64,000 nucleotides of DNA. Origin: Sipunculus nudus. Lineage: Eukaryota; Annelida; Sipuncula; Golfingiida; Sipunculidae. The position numbers were made by a program, and so were the translations under genes. The notes under the pieces were generated by a model. That model had not been told where the DNA came from. It ran no database searches and saw only the letters and a list, made by a program, of their open reading frames with translations. The first letter of the stretch is position 1. Every line of letters begins with the position of its first letter. The stretch is taken from contig CM049321.1 in the NCBI GenBank assembly GCA_026874595.1, positions 20,990,979 to 21,054,978 of the forward strand, read 5' to 3'. Shown in pieces: positions 11,267 through 22,079 of the stretch.

Positions 11267-13597
11267 GTGTACCTTTTAATGTTTTAAATGTAACAAAATC
11301 ATGTTAAAATAATACAAAGTTTAAAACAATGCATACCATCATATAAACACTAATCCAGGTTTAAAATATGTATACTTTGGGGAATCTATAATTAATTTAA
11401 AACAACTTTTGAAGCGATTTTAGGTGTAGGGATTTTTTACCTGTTCTGATACCTTAAAGGGCCCTTTAGCATATTAGCCGAAGCAGATCCGGGGGGGGGT
11501 CTAGGGTGTCCGTACCCTCCCTTTTTCTGTCGTTCGACCATTTTCTATGGGTTTCAGACCAATTTTATTTATATTTTTTTATGAGTCCTCCTTGGTTGGA
11601 CCCCTCCCCCTTTCTTAAATCATGGATCCGCCCCAGCATAAGAAACGTACGTTAGTGTGACCAAGAACAATTTTTAGCAACGTTCATTATTTTGTGAATC
11701 CGCCAGACCCGAATTTTCCATCATAATATAAATAGTTTACGGAGAGTTAGTTTAATTAGAAGATTTATTATTAAATTCATCAACTAACAAAGAACCGGAC
11801 TGCTATATTAATTCAATTAGTTTTTTTAATCATTTATTTGGTAAGATTCATTTCTTGTGAATAAATATGTTTATTGACACACATGCAGCACGCGCTTATA
11901 TCATGGTTCCCTCTCACTTCTCTCTACTTTTTTTCCTGGTAAAACTGATACTTATAACAAGTGACACAACGGTCAGGACGCTCAGCTGTCTAGGAAGACT
12001 TTCACGAACGGAATTTTATCATCTGAATGCCAAATGTTGCAGGTGGTACCCCAATTCAACTGAAGCAACTAATGCCCTGTTAACGGACGACCGCCTCTTT
12101 GGAGCCTCAGCCTAAGGTCTCAGAAATAGAGAAAAAAATGCGTAAAACTTTAAAAAAATCAGGTGGCACCATCAGTCTGCAGGAACTGATGAAACACTCC
12201 ATGATGAATATGCATTCGTATAATCATGGTGATCAATGCGTTAGTTGTTCAGATAATGGAGCTTTTGTATCATTTTTTTATTATTAATATTCTGGGGGGG
12301 GGGGGGGTTGTACTTCCGAGTCCCATAGCTTGGAGGATATGGGTAACAGAGACCTAATTTCAGGTTTCGAAGGAAATTTTTCATGGACCTCCCTCGATGT
12401 CAAGTTAGAAGATTCCGGGTCCAGAGGTTACGATTTGTGCCTGGTTAACGGAATGACAGACAGGCAGACAGACGGACAGACAGACGGACAAAGACTGATC
12501 ACTTTAGCTCAGATAACTTTAAGTCAGCTGAGCTAAAAACCAATGGGATCAGACTATAGCCATTTAATGGCTTTTCGTGCCAATGCCTTCTGTCGCACCT
12601 AGCTTTCATTTTGAATTTTTTACATAAAATTAAATGTTTAAGGTATAACGCCATAATACGCGCATAAGCTGTGCGACTGAGAAATAAATTAAAATAGTCC
12701 CGGTCGGACGAAAAGCAACGAAACATTATAGACTTCAAACATTCATTTATTGCTTCTGTAAAGCGTGTATGTTACAAAGTACTTAAAAATCAAAGAGATA
12801 TTGTTCATTTGACTTGTCACCTACAGTTCATGTGTATTACACTTTACCATGCAGCACGATCTGTCGTAAGGAATGCTGTACATATTTACGGATCCACTTA
12901 ATTTCTGAGTGACTCAAAGCTTACTTACACTTACACTTAAGGTAAAATATAGGCTCATGCGGTCAATGACTAATAATTGCACACGTGCGTGATCGAACGG
13001 CTCCGAACCCAAATGGCGAGGAAAAATAATATATAACAGTAAAAATTCAATCTAAAAAAATATATAAAAATTGAACATCAGAATATCAGAAATAATATAT
13101 CAGGGGTAACACCTTTACACTTATCAGTCAAACAAATGATATTTTAAACTTTTATAGTTGCGCGACGGTATGGTGTTTATGCTTAATATTAATAACCATA
13201 AATATATTCTTTTAAGATCTGTGTAAAAGGTATCTTGACATGTGAAAATCAAAAGGAGCTTTTCATATTTTAGTTAATGCCTTTAAGTATTTTATTTGAA
13301 CAATACTGAAAAAAAAATTTTTTTACACATCGGTTTGCCTTTTCAAGTAGGAAAAACAGATGATTATTCCTCTGCCAAATAACCTTCGTTCATTACTATA
13401 CATGGTAGGTATGTCAGGTACAAAATATTTAATTACCAAAGGATTTTGATGATTTTTTTATGGTCAGGATAGCAATCAAGGAATAAAATATTAAATTTTG
13501 GAGGTATACGGAGATAGAAGAACATGTGTATATAAAGATTCTAAATAGCCTCCACCTTCTACATTCGATTTTTCATTCTCTAGTCCTTTATAAATAA

Positions 13598-13651
<54 letters not shown>

Positions 13652-13870
13652 ACAGATGTTCCTCTCCCGAGGAAAATCCTGGAACGACCAAGGTATTTAT
13701 GTTTAAAAATCAGTTATCTAGGTCATGTATAAAATTAAAAGTATAACATCTGCACAATTCCTAGATTAGTCTAGCATATTTGTATTATCTTCCAGCATGG
13801 ACACAAATTCCAGCCTCGTTAGATAAATAAAAAAAAATCCCCGCTCGATCCATATTTTTTCAGCTTTACA

Positions 13871-13927
<57 letters not shown>

Positions 13928-14225
13928 GTAGTTGTAGTTGTAGTAGTAGTATTCGGCGTAGATTTATGCAAAGATTCTAGCTTTTATTTGTGTTGTGACG
14001 CAGAAATGGAACTCTCCTCTTATAACGAACTATATGAGAACTGGTTTGACCATACAAGTTTTTATTCATGGTTCCATGGATCGTTGTTGTCGGAGGGGCA
14101 ACAATAGGAAACAGGTTAGGCTTATTCTTGGACAGGGCGTTCGTTATCCGTAATTTTAGTTGTCTGCTAAGAACAGTTCTTCTTAATTACCAATTACGTA
14201 AGTAGGCTATATAAAATAATTGTTG
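11267..14225. other. Intergenic sequence with microsatellites
   Basis: Contains a repeat fragment near 11570-11640, a G run (12293-12307), a GACA/GGACA tetranucleotide tract (about 12455-12490), a (TA)n tract (about 13603-13647) and an (AAT)n tract (about 13871-13926). A 62-codon frame at 12099-12287 contains the GGTGGCACCATC motif seen in several dispersed repeats of this window and is taken as repeat. No gene was recognised. Confidence 0.55.
13871..13926. repeat. (AAT)n microsatellite
   Basis: About 18 uninterrupted AAT/ATA units, followed by a GTAGTT/GTAGTA tract. Confidence 0.9.
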
Positions 14226-14354
14226 ATTTATACTAGTATAAAAACTAGAATATCAGCAGAAATTGACAAAAGCCCACAACCGAAAAACAGTGTGTATAAG
14301 TGGTGACAGTAACAAGTAATGAAATTTTCATATATCTATTCTCACACGGATGTG
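14226..14354. repeat. Left half of a dispersed repeat hosting the LTR element
   Basis: ACTAGAATATCAGC, then GACAAAAGCCC and GGTGACAGTAACAAGTA up to TTCTCACACGGATG parallels 55196-55305 in the same order. The other half resumes at 22000 after the retrotransposon. Confidence 0.75.
14350..14354. repeat. Target-site duplication ATGTG, left copy
   Basis: Identical to 22000-22004 across the LTR element. Five base pairs is the usual duplication size for Ty3/gypsy integrases. Confidence 0.9.
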
Positions 14355-15484
14355 TGTCACCCCTAACTTAACGTGATAACTTTACAACGGATATATCCTA
14401 TAAAACAATAGGATGGGTTAACGCTCGCCACTTGATTTCATTAATCAAGAAATTAGATCCCGGTCATTACAGGTGACATTTCCAGGTTCTTTTAAGGACG
14501 TGTATAAAAATACCAGGCAATCATACACCCAGATCAATAGAAACTATGAGACATCAGGTTAAATTCACAAATATAATTCAAGACAATACTTACAAAGACG
14601 TAGATGTAAGTGTGTGTGCGTTGATGTGTCAATGCGACAGTCCTTCACATTAAAAATACAGGATATTTACCGAGTCCGTGGTTTGTATAAAACCCAATAA
14701 AGTCCAGTTCCTTCAGAGATCTCTGGTTACTGTTTTGTGTAGAATCTAGCGTATGGTTAGCAGCATATAGTCTTTCTGAGTTTAGCGATCTTCAACTGAT
14801 CTTGCTTGTCAGCGACCCGGGTAGGATTACGTTCACATGAATGCAATAGCGCCCTTTGTTTACACAGAGCTTAGAGTCCTTGACCTTGCTCTTGTAGCAA
14901 CGGTCTCACGGCTTACGGCGGTTATGTATCTAGGTCAAGCTGAACTAGGCCGGCAAGTAACGAGCGCTCTCTCTCTATATCGCCAATACGAAGCTCTTTC
15001 GGCAGCACGGCTGAGTTCTTATGAGCTGGGTCCTTGCCTCATGCAGAAGCTTGCTTCTATGCCGTTCCTGGCGTTTCAATGTTCGTGCGTGCGTGCTGCC
15101 ACCTCAAGCTTCAAGACCCAACTGAAGGCAGCTTCCAGCGTCTCTCCCTGAACTCTGACGTCACAATCGTCGTCACAATACGGCGATCCGGTTCTCTGAT
15201 TGGCTTATTTCTCAAGTGTCCCATATAAGGATATATGTGACCTAGTTTGACTGTTAGCGTCACCATGGCGACCCACATACCAAATGTAACAATACACACG
15301 ATGCGCGACACGGATAAATCAGCTGATAGCCGATGGGATTTCATACGAGAATACACAATATATATACACAATCAAGACCTGCCAACGCCTTAGGATGACG
15401 CTTCACGTCAATATCAATAGAGAACTGACTTCGTTAAACTATGATACAAAACACCGTACTTATTGTCACCGATTTCTGGTGACA
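14355..15484 (-). repeat. 3' LTR of the Gmr1-like element
   Basis: Downstream LTR on the element strand, 1130 bp, same termini as the 5' copy. The 104-codon plus-strand frame inside it (14837-15151) recurs in the other LTR only because the LTRs are duplicates. Confidence 0.95.
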
Positions 15485-15500
15485 TCACCCCCTCCTTTTA
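15485..15500 (-). promoter_or_regulatory. Polypurine tract
   Basis: The element strand reads TAAAAGGAGGGGGTGA directly against the 3' LTR. This is the expected place and composition for the plus-strand primer. Confidence 0.85.
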
Positions 15501-15704
15501 AGGAAAATACACAGTATTTTCTCGATACATCGTATCGTTCTATCTTACAGGGTCCAGCTAAACATATTTACATGTAGCAATACATAGCAATACATAAGGG
15601 TCATGTAACAAGTTGTCATTAGTACATGCCCACGGTCTATGACACAGGGCAAAATCTTGTACATGTTTAGACTTAACTGGCTAAACATTATAGCTCATTA
15701 CATC
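15501..15704 (-). other. Short 3' untranslated segment of the element
   Basis: About 200 nt between the gag-pol stop and the polypurine tract. There is no room for an env gene. Confidence 0.8.
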
Positions 15705-18700
15705 CTAACACTCAGGCAGTCTGCTAAGAAAATCAGGTCCATGGTTTAGTTTACCTGACACTGCTTCAATATCAAATCTAAACTCTTGTAGAACCAGTGC
15801 CCATCTCATTACTCTCTTATTAGCACATTTTGATTTGCTAATACACTTTAATGGTTTGTGGTCGGTCTGAATGGTGAACGGTCTACAAGCCAGGTACATC
15901 TCAAATTTCTGTACAGACCATACAATTGCTAATGACTCTTTCTCAATGGTGGAGTAATTTCTCTCCCTGGGCAATAGTTTACGACTGGCATAAGCTACTG
16001 GGTGCATGATCCCCTCGTGTCTTTGCATCAGGATACAGCCAATACCCACATCAGATGCATCACATTTCAAATAAAATCGTTTACTGAAATCAGGTAGTTT
16101 CAGTATGGGAGGGTCTGACAGTTTAGCCTTTAGAGAACAGTACGCGCTCTCGTGTACGGGTTTCCAGTCTAGTTTGTTAGGTTGACCTTTACGCGTTAGA
16201 TCAGTCAGGGGCACCGCTATTTCCGCATAGTTTGGCACGAATTTTCGATAGTACCCTGTAAGACCTAGGAATGCTCGCAAAGCCTTCTTTGTCTTAGGTC
16301 TATCAGTGCTCTGTATTCTCTTGAGCAAAACTGGATTAGTGGCCAAGTTGCCCGTGCCTACCAGGTGTCCCAAAAACTCTAGGCTCTGGTAGCCTATGAA
16401 GGTTTTAGCTGGTTTAGCTGCTAAGTTTGCACATTCTAGTCTAACTAGCACTTCTCTAAGAGTTCTTAAGTGCTCGTCCCAAGTCTCTGCGTGTATTAAC
16501 ACGTCATCTACATAACATACTACATTCGGCATGTCGCTGAACATTTTCCGCATCATGCGGGTGAAAACCGCTCCGGCAGTTACCAGGCCGAATGGCATAA
16601 CCCTAAATTGGTAATGGCCATCGGGTGTAACAAAGGCCGTCTTATCCCTGGATTCCTCAGAAACAGGGATCTGCCAGTAACCTTTCGTCAGGTCAAGCTT
16701 TGTAAAATACTGGCTTTTCGCGACTTCGACAAAAAGTGTTTCTGGATCCGGCATGGGTTCAGGATCGAACACGACTGATTGGTTCAGCTTTCGGTAGTCT
16801 ATCACGAATCTAGTCTTACCGTCAGGTTTCCTAAGCAGGATACAGGGGGACGCATAGCTAGAATCTGACTGTTCAATAATGCCTAAGTTTAACATTTCCT
16901 GGATTTCTGTTCGCATTGTCTCTCGCAGTTCAAAAGGCACCCTATAGGGCCTAGTTTTTACAGGTACATCAGATGAGAGTTTAATGCTACATTCTACAAC
17001 GTTGGTAAGCTTGGGTACATCTGTGAATACATCCCCATATTGCCTAAGCAGACTGAGTATTTCACGGCGCTGACACTTGCCTAGGTCAGCATTTACCTGA
17101 ACATCTCGCTCAGTCTGGCGGCGCGCATACGACGGTAACGACATGTGGGCATCCTCATCAATCCCTTCTGGGTTTAACTCTCCGAACACGGGAGGCTCTG
17201 TTTCCCCGTCTACACCGTCAGGATCCTGTATAGAATCAGGTGTGCCCTTGGCTACCGCTGCCAGAATATGCTGGGGCTCGTTTCTAGCATGGTACCGTTT
17301 CAGCATATTCACGTGGAAGGTTTTAACCTTATCGCCAATCTTAATCCGATAGTCTAAGTCCCCAACCCTGTTTACAATAGTATAGGGGCCTTTCCACTGT
17401 ACCATTAATTTGTTCTGCTCCGTCGGGAGTAACAACAAAACTTCGTCTCCGGCCTCAAACCTGCGCGTGCATTTACCTCTATCATATAACAGTTTGTGTC
17501 TGTTCGCTGATTTGTTCAACGCCTCTCTAGCTAACGCGCATGTGTCGCTTAGTTTGTCTTGTAGGTCCAGGACGTATTGGTACGTGGTTTTAGTCTCGAC
17601 GCTAGTATCTCGCTTGGTCCACAGATCCCTTAGAATCCGCATCGGTCCTCTAACGATCCTACCATAGAGCAACTCAAAGGGTGAGAACCCTGTGCTCTCA
17701 TGTGGCGCTTCTCGGTACGCAAAAAGCACGGCGCTGAGGTACCGATCCCAATCTCGCGGTCTTTCCTCGCACATCCGTTTCAACATTAACTTTAACGTTC
17801 CATTGAATCTCTCCACCATTCCGTTGCACATAGGATGGTAAGGAGTAGTGGTGAGCTGTCTTACAGACAAAACACGGCTAACTTCTCGCATGAGGTCTGA
17901 TGTAAATTGTGTTCCCATGTCAGTAAGCACCTCTGACGGCACTCCTAACCGCGCATAAATATCAACTAGCGCATCAGCCACAGAGACTGTATCTATGTTC
18001 TTTAAAGCAACAGCCTCCGGATATCTAGTGGCATAATCCATAACGGTCAGAATATACCTGTGACCTCTCTCAGACGCTGGATGGATCGGCCCAACCAGAT
18101 CCATCGAAATTCTACGCCAGGGCTCATCAATTAATGGCATCTGGCCTAACGTAGCTCCAGGCACCTTGCCTTTCGGTATGGTTTTCTGGCAAATGGGACA
18201 GGACTTGCAAAACTCAGCAATGTCATTATACATCCCTTTCCAGAAAAACTGAGTTCTCACGCGGTCGTGCGTTTTGTCTATGCCCTGATGGCCCGCCATA
18301 ACCGCTTTGTGGCCCATCCTCATTACGTCGTACCGTAACGTCTGAGGTACCACCACTCGAGATCCATCTTGATCTCCCCGTTTATCACTCACAACCCGAA
18401 CTAAATATCCGTCCTCAATTCTAAATGGACTATCATTTCTAGCCTCTCTAGCTAGCCTCCAATACGGCGCTAAAGACCCATCCTCCTCCTGCGCCTTCAA
18501 AAATTCGGCCGGACTCACATCGGCAACTGGGCTTGCAACATTCAAGCTACGCGTCGGTATCTGTTTCTCTCGTGCAGCGCTCCGTGTCTCCACCGCGGAC
18601 GACACCTCCTTTTGTGACTCTACACCGTCACACACTATGCCTGAGGACCGCTCAGTCTTCCACGTCGGGTCCGGATCATACGGATCACGCGCTCCCGCTA

Positions 18701-20150
18701 CGTTACCTAGCGCTAAATCACATACAGCATCCCCGACCACCATTGCCTCGATAGTACCGACAAAGTACGCACAGTCCACATTAATCCTAGCCGTAGGAAA
18801 TTGTCTTACAGACCCGTCGAACAACCTACACTCGACCTGGTGTCCGGTGAACTGATTCGGCTCCACGTACGACTCACGTATTCCTGCCGAGGAACATCCT
18901 GAATCCCGCAGCACCCTCGCTGACTTACCATTCACCAGCCCTTCACACACAGGTAACGAGATTCCGCCTTCTGTCTGGGCAGCAAATCCTAACGACTGAC
19001 TCGGACTCTCTACCTCCGGTTTCACCGCACCGACTGTCTCCGTTTCCGCCTCGACTACTGCCATTGACATAGTCTCCGGTTTCTGTTTTGGGTTATACGG
19101 GGGGCTAAAATTAGTCCTATACCTCTGCTGATCGCCAGCAGCACGCTCTACTTGAGGGGAAGACCTAGGCCTCGACCGGGCACTAGTCTTACATTCCCGC
19201 GCCTTATGTCCCAGTTCATTACATAAATAACATCTGATGCCTCCTGATGGCTTAAATGTCTGACCGCCCGGACTGCGCTCAACCTCTCGCTTCTCTCTAG
19301 GCTGAGATACCGGTTGCGCTGGACGCGGCACATTATTGCCATAACGAGGACCTGCTGTAAGGCTGTGTACACCGTGAGCCTCCGTATAACTCTCGGCTAA
19401 GTCTACCATACTATCAAAGTCACGACACCGTCTCTCTTTCAAAAACATAGAGAGATCCCTACTACAGCAGTTTACGAACTGCTCACACATCAACAGGTTA
19501 ACTACCCCGTCGTAGTCACCTCCGACCCCTGCCATCCCTATCCAATGGTCTAGGTATCCACTCAGTCTCACCGCAAACTGACTCGGCGTTTCGCCTCGCT
19601 CAGGCCTACAAGTCCGAAACTTGTGTCGATAACCCTCTTCGGTCATTTGGTATCGCTTTAACAAGGCTATCTTTAACTTATCGTAATCCATGGCCTCACT
19701 AACCGATAACTGTGTGTAAGTCCCTAGCGCCTTACCCCGCAGTAACGGACTCAGGTGTAACGCCCAATTCTCCCTATCATAGCCTTGACATACAGCTAAT
19801 CGTTCAAATCGCTCAAGAAACGCATCTAGCTGATCGTGAGCCTCATCAAAAGGTGGAAGCTGGATTTTCGGGAATACATCCCTACTTCTCTCTTCTTTAA
19901 CCCCAGAGTCAGACTTTAACCTTAGAACCTCTATTTCGTGGGCTCTAGCCTCTCGCTCGCGCTCTAATTCCCGCTGCTCACGCTCTAATTCCCGCTCTAA
20001 TTCCCGCTGCTCACGCTCTAATTCACGTTGCCTAGCTCTTTCCTCACGTTCTTCATCCGCACGCCGTCTAGCCTCAACATAATCTTGTAAAGCCTGGTCC
20101 TTAAGCCCCAAGGCCTGTCCGCATCTAACAAGTGACTCTAACGTTTCCAT
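15705..20150 (-). CDS. gag-pol: Gag-Pol polyprotein of the Gmr1-like element
   Basis: 1481 residues, ATG at 20150, TAG at 15707-15705, no internal stop or frameshift. In order: a charged Glu/Arg-repeat coiled coil (about 26-80); a capsid-like region (about 90-260); a CCHC zinc knuckle C307-x2-C-x4-H-x4-C320; an aspartic protease with D416-S-G; an HHCC integrase zinc finger (H614, H621, C651, C654); an integrase core with D684, D744, E780 (35 residues between the last two); a GPY/F-type tail (K919-G-P-Y); reverse transcriptase with D1153 and YVDD (D1215, D1216); RNase H with D1364, E1405 and D1430. The gag-to-pol junction is in one frame, so any Gag excess would need another mechanism. Integrase before RT defines the Gmr1-like order. 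All catalytic residues expected are present. Confidence 0.95.
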   Translation of the reverse strand: METLESLVRCGQALGLKDQALQDYVEARRRADEEREERARQRELEREQRELERELEREQRELEREREARAHEIEVLRLKSDSGVKEERSRDVFPKIQLPPFDEAHDQLDAFLERFERLAVCQGYDRENWALHLSPLLRGKALGTYTQLSVSEAMDYDKLKIALLKRYQMTEEGYRHKFRTCRPERGETPSQFAVRLSGYLDHWIGMAGVGGDYDGVVNLLMCEQFVNCCSRDLSMFLKERRCRDFDSMVDLAESYTEAHGVHSLTAGPRYGNNVPRPAQPVSQPREKREVERSPGGQTFKPSGGIRCYLCNELGHKARECKTSARSRPRSSPQVERAAGDQQRYRTNFSPPYNPKQKPETMSMAVVEAETETVGAVKPEVESPSQSLGFAAQTEGGISLPVCEGLVNGKSARVLRDSGCSSAGIRESYVEPNQFTGHQVECRLFDGSVRQFPTARINVDCAYFVGTIEAMVVGDAVCDLALGNVAGARDPYDPDPTWKTERSSGIVCDGVESQKEVSSAVETRSAAREKQIPTRSLNVASPVADVSPAEFLKAQEEDGSLAPYWRLAREARNDSPFRIEDGYLVRVVSDKRGDQDGSRVVVPQTLRYDVMRMGHKAVMAGHQGIDKTHDRVRTQFFWKGMYNDIAEFCKSCPICQKTIPKGKVPGATLGQMPLIDEPWRRISMDLVGPIHPASERGHRYILTVMDYATRYPEAVALKNIDTVSVADALVDIYARLGVPSEVLTDMGTQFTSDLMREVSRVLSVRQLTTTPYHPMCNGMVERFNGTLKLMLKRMCEERPRDWDRYLSAVLFAYREAPHESTGFSPFELLYGRIVRGPMRILRDLWTKRDTSVETKTTYQYVLDLQDKLSDTCALAREALNKSANRHKLLYDRGKCTRRFEAGDEVLLLLPTEQNKLMVQWKGPYTIVNRVGDLDYRIKIGDKVKTFHVNMLKRYHARNEPQHILAAVAKGTPDSIQDPDGVDGETEPPVFGELNPEGIDEDAHMSLPSYARRQTERDVQVNADLGKCQRREILSLLRQYGDVFTDVPKLTNVVECSIKLSSDVPVKTRPYRVPFELRETMRTEIQEMLNLGIIEQSDSSYASPCILLRKPDGKTRFVIDYRKLNQSVVFDPEPMPDPETLFVEVAKSQYFTKLDLTKGYWQIPVSEESRDKTAFVTPDGHYQFRVMPFGLVTAGAVFTRMMRKMFSDMPNVVCYVDDVLIHAETWDEHLRTLREVLVRLECANLAAKPAKTFIGYQSLEFLGHLVGTGNLATNPVLLKRIQSTDRPKTKKALRAFLGLTGYYRKFVPNYAEIAVPLTDLTRKGQPNKLDWKPVHESAYCSLKAKLSDPPILKLPDFSKRFYLKCDASDVGIGCILMQRHEGIMHPVAYASRKLLPRERNYSTIEKESLAIVWSVQKFEMYLACRPFTIQTDHKPLKCISKSKCANKRVMRWALVLQEFRFDIEAVSGKLNHGPDFLSRLPEC

Positions 20151-20847
20151 GGTAACGCTCTAACCTAGTAAGATTCCAGTATCTAGTAATATCCGCTCTT
20201 AAAAATCCGTAAATACGTACTGTTAAAGCCAACCTAACGAACCGGCGGTATCCGTACAATTACACTACGGTAGCTCTACGCATCAAAATCTACTTATACG
20301 GACGGACGGACGGAAGGTCGGACGAAGGGTCAGACGGATGGACGGATGGATATCAAGATATCAATAAACACCATGCACCTATGATTACCATGCCAATCGG
20401 GAGGGGTAAACTTACCTGTAAAGAGACCCTACCACGTGACCAATCACAAACCAGTGTAGGAAAAATTATACCAGGGCGTATCTAACAACATCAAAAATTT
20501 TCACTCTAATCTGGGTTTATATCAAACCAGTAATGATGTTCAGGTATCACTGAACTAGCATTACTCACAAAACATGCATGTGTTCTAGCCAAATCTACAA
20601 GGTATATGCCAATCCTGAAACAATGTTGTGCTTCAGGTAATATTCTCACTGAATAAATATTAACTCCTAATAGTGGGGTAATTTCATTGAGCAAGTATAC
20701 ACTATAACATCAGTTTGGTGTCATTTCCAATTATTAATTCAGATCAACTCTAGTTTGAGTATATGAATGTCTGGTTTCAGTACTGTTTTCTCAGTTCAAA
20801 ACTTCTGAAACTTACTGTAATTAACCAGTTTTTTAAGGCTAATTATA
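20151..20847 (-). other. Leader between primer-binding site and gag
   Basis: About 700 nt of untranslated leader on the element strand, with a GGAC/GGAT-type tetranucleotide tract at about 20300-20350. It probably carries packaging signals. No open frame of note. Confidence 0.6.
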
Positions 20848-20864
20848 TCCTGGCACGCTCGCCA
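20848..20864 (-). promoter_or_regulatory. Primer-binding site, tRNA-Arg-like
   Basis: Five bases inside the 5' LTR the element strand reads TGGCGAGCGTGCCAGGA. Its complement ends in ...GCTCGCCA and would pair with the 3' end of a tRNA, including the CCA tail. The complement CCTGGCACGCTCGCCA resembles the T-stem and acceptor end of a tRNA-Arg(ACG)-type molecule. That identity is from memory and should be treated as probable only. Confidence 0.65.
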
Positions 20865-20869
20865 TACAA

Positions 20870-21999
20870 TGTCACCCCTAACTTAACGTGATAACTTTAC
20901 AACGGATATATCCTATAAAACAATAGGATGGGTTAACGCTCGCCACTTGATTTCATTAATCAAGAAATTAGATCCCGGTCATTACAGGTGACATTTCCAG
21001 GTTCTTTTAAGGACGTGTATAAAAATACCAGGCAATCATACACCCAGATCAATAGAAACTATGAGACATCAGGTTAAATTCACAAATATAATTCAAGACA
21101 ATACTTACAAAGACGTAGATGTAAGTGTGTGTGCGTTGATGTGTCAATGCGACAGTCCTTCACATTAAAAATACAGGATATTTACCGAGTCCGTGGTTTG
21201 TATAAAACCCAATAAAGTCCAGTTCCTTCAGAGATCTCTGGTTACTGTTTTGTGTAGAATCTAGCGTATGGTTAGCAGCATATAGTCTTTCTGAGTTTAG
21301 CGATCTTCAACTGATCTTGCTTGTCAGCGACCCGGGTAGGATTACGTTCACATGAATGCAATAGCGCCCTTTGTTTACACAGAGCTTAGAGTCCTTGACC
21401 TTGCTCTTGTAGCAACGGTCTCACGGCTTATGGCGGTTATGTATCTAGGTCAAGCTGAACTAGGCCGGCAAGTAACGAGCGCTCTCTCTCTATATCGCCA
21501 ATACGAAGCTCTTTCGGCAGCACGGCTGAGTTCTTATGAGCTGGGTCCTTGCCTCATGCAGAAGCTTGCTTCTATGCCGTTCCTGGCGTTTCAATGTTCG
21601 TGCGTGCGTGCTGCCACCTCAAGCTTCAAGACCCAACTGAAGGCAGCTTCCAGCGTCTCTCCCTGAACTCTGACGTCACAATCGTCGTCACAATACGGCG
21701 ATCCGGTTCTCTGATTGGCTTATTTCTCAAGTGTCCCATATAAGGATATATGTGACCTAGTTTGACTGTTAGCGTCACCATGGCGACCCACATACCAAAT
21801 GTAACAATACACACGATGCGCGACACGGATAAATCAGCTGATAGCCGATGGGATTTCATACGAGAATACACAATATATATACACAATCAAGACCTGCCAA
21901 CGCCTTAGGATGACGCTTCACGTCAATATCAATAGAGAACTGACTTCGTTAAACTATGATACAAAACACCGTACTTATTGTCACCGATTTCTGGTGACA
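20870..21999 (-). repeat. 5' LTR of the Gmr1-like element
   Basis: On the element strand this is the upstream LTR (U3-R-U5), 1130 bp, bounded by a 7-bp inverted repeat TGTCACC/GGTGACA. Comparing it with the other LTR by eye shows one base difference (T at 21431, C at 14916) and equal length. Its transcription start and R borders cannot be set by eye. It carries a palindromic CRE. Confidence 0.95.
21671..21678. promoter_or_regulatory. Palindromic CRE (TGACGTCA) in the 5' LTR
   Basis: Full palindromic CREB/ATF consensus within the LTR, duplicated at 15156-15163. In the 5' LTR it could contribute to transcription of the element. Function is inferred from the motif only. Confidence 0.45.

Positions 22000-22004
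<5 letters not shown>
22000..22004. repeat. Target-site duplication ATGTG, right copy
   Basis: Matches 14350-14354. It leads directly into a (TA)n tract, so insertion occurred at the edge of a microsatellite. Confidence 0.9.

Positions 22005-22079
<75 letters not shown>

Larger units (their letters stand above)
14355..21999 (-). mobile_element. Complete Gmr1-like Ty3/gypsy LTR retrotransposon
   Basis: A 7645-bp element with two 1130-bp LTRs ending TGTCACC...GGTGACA, a 5-bp target duplication, a primer-binding site, a polypurine tract and one long gag-pol frame, all in consistent minus orientation. In Pol the order is protease, integrase, reverse transcriptase, RNase H. That places integrase before reverse transcriptase as in Ty1/copia, although the RT, the GPY/F-type integrase tail and the RNase H are Ty3/gypsy-like. 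This arrangement is known from the Gmr1 group. The near-identical LTRs and unbroken frame indicate very recent insertion. No envelope frame is present. Intact features suggest it could still be autonomous (inference). Confidence 0.95.

Noticed and set aside
14837-15151. 104-codon frame, also at 21352-21666
   Set aside because: It lies antisense in both LTRs, and its duplication reflects the LTRs, not selection.
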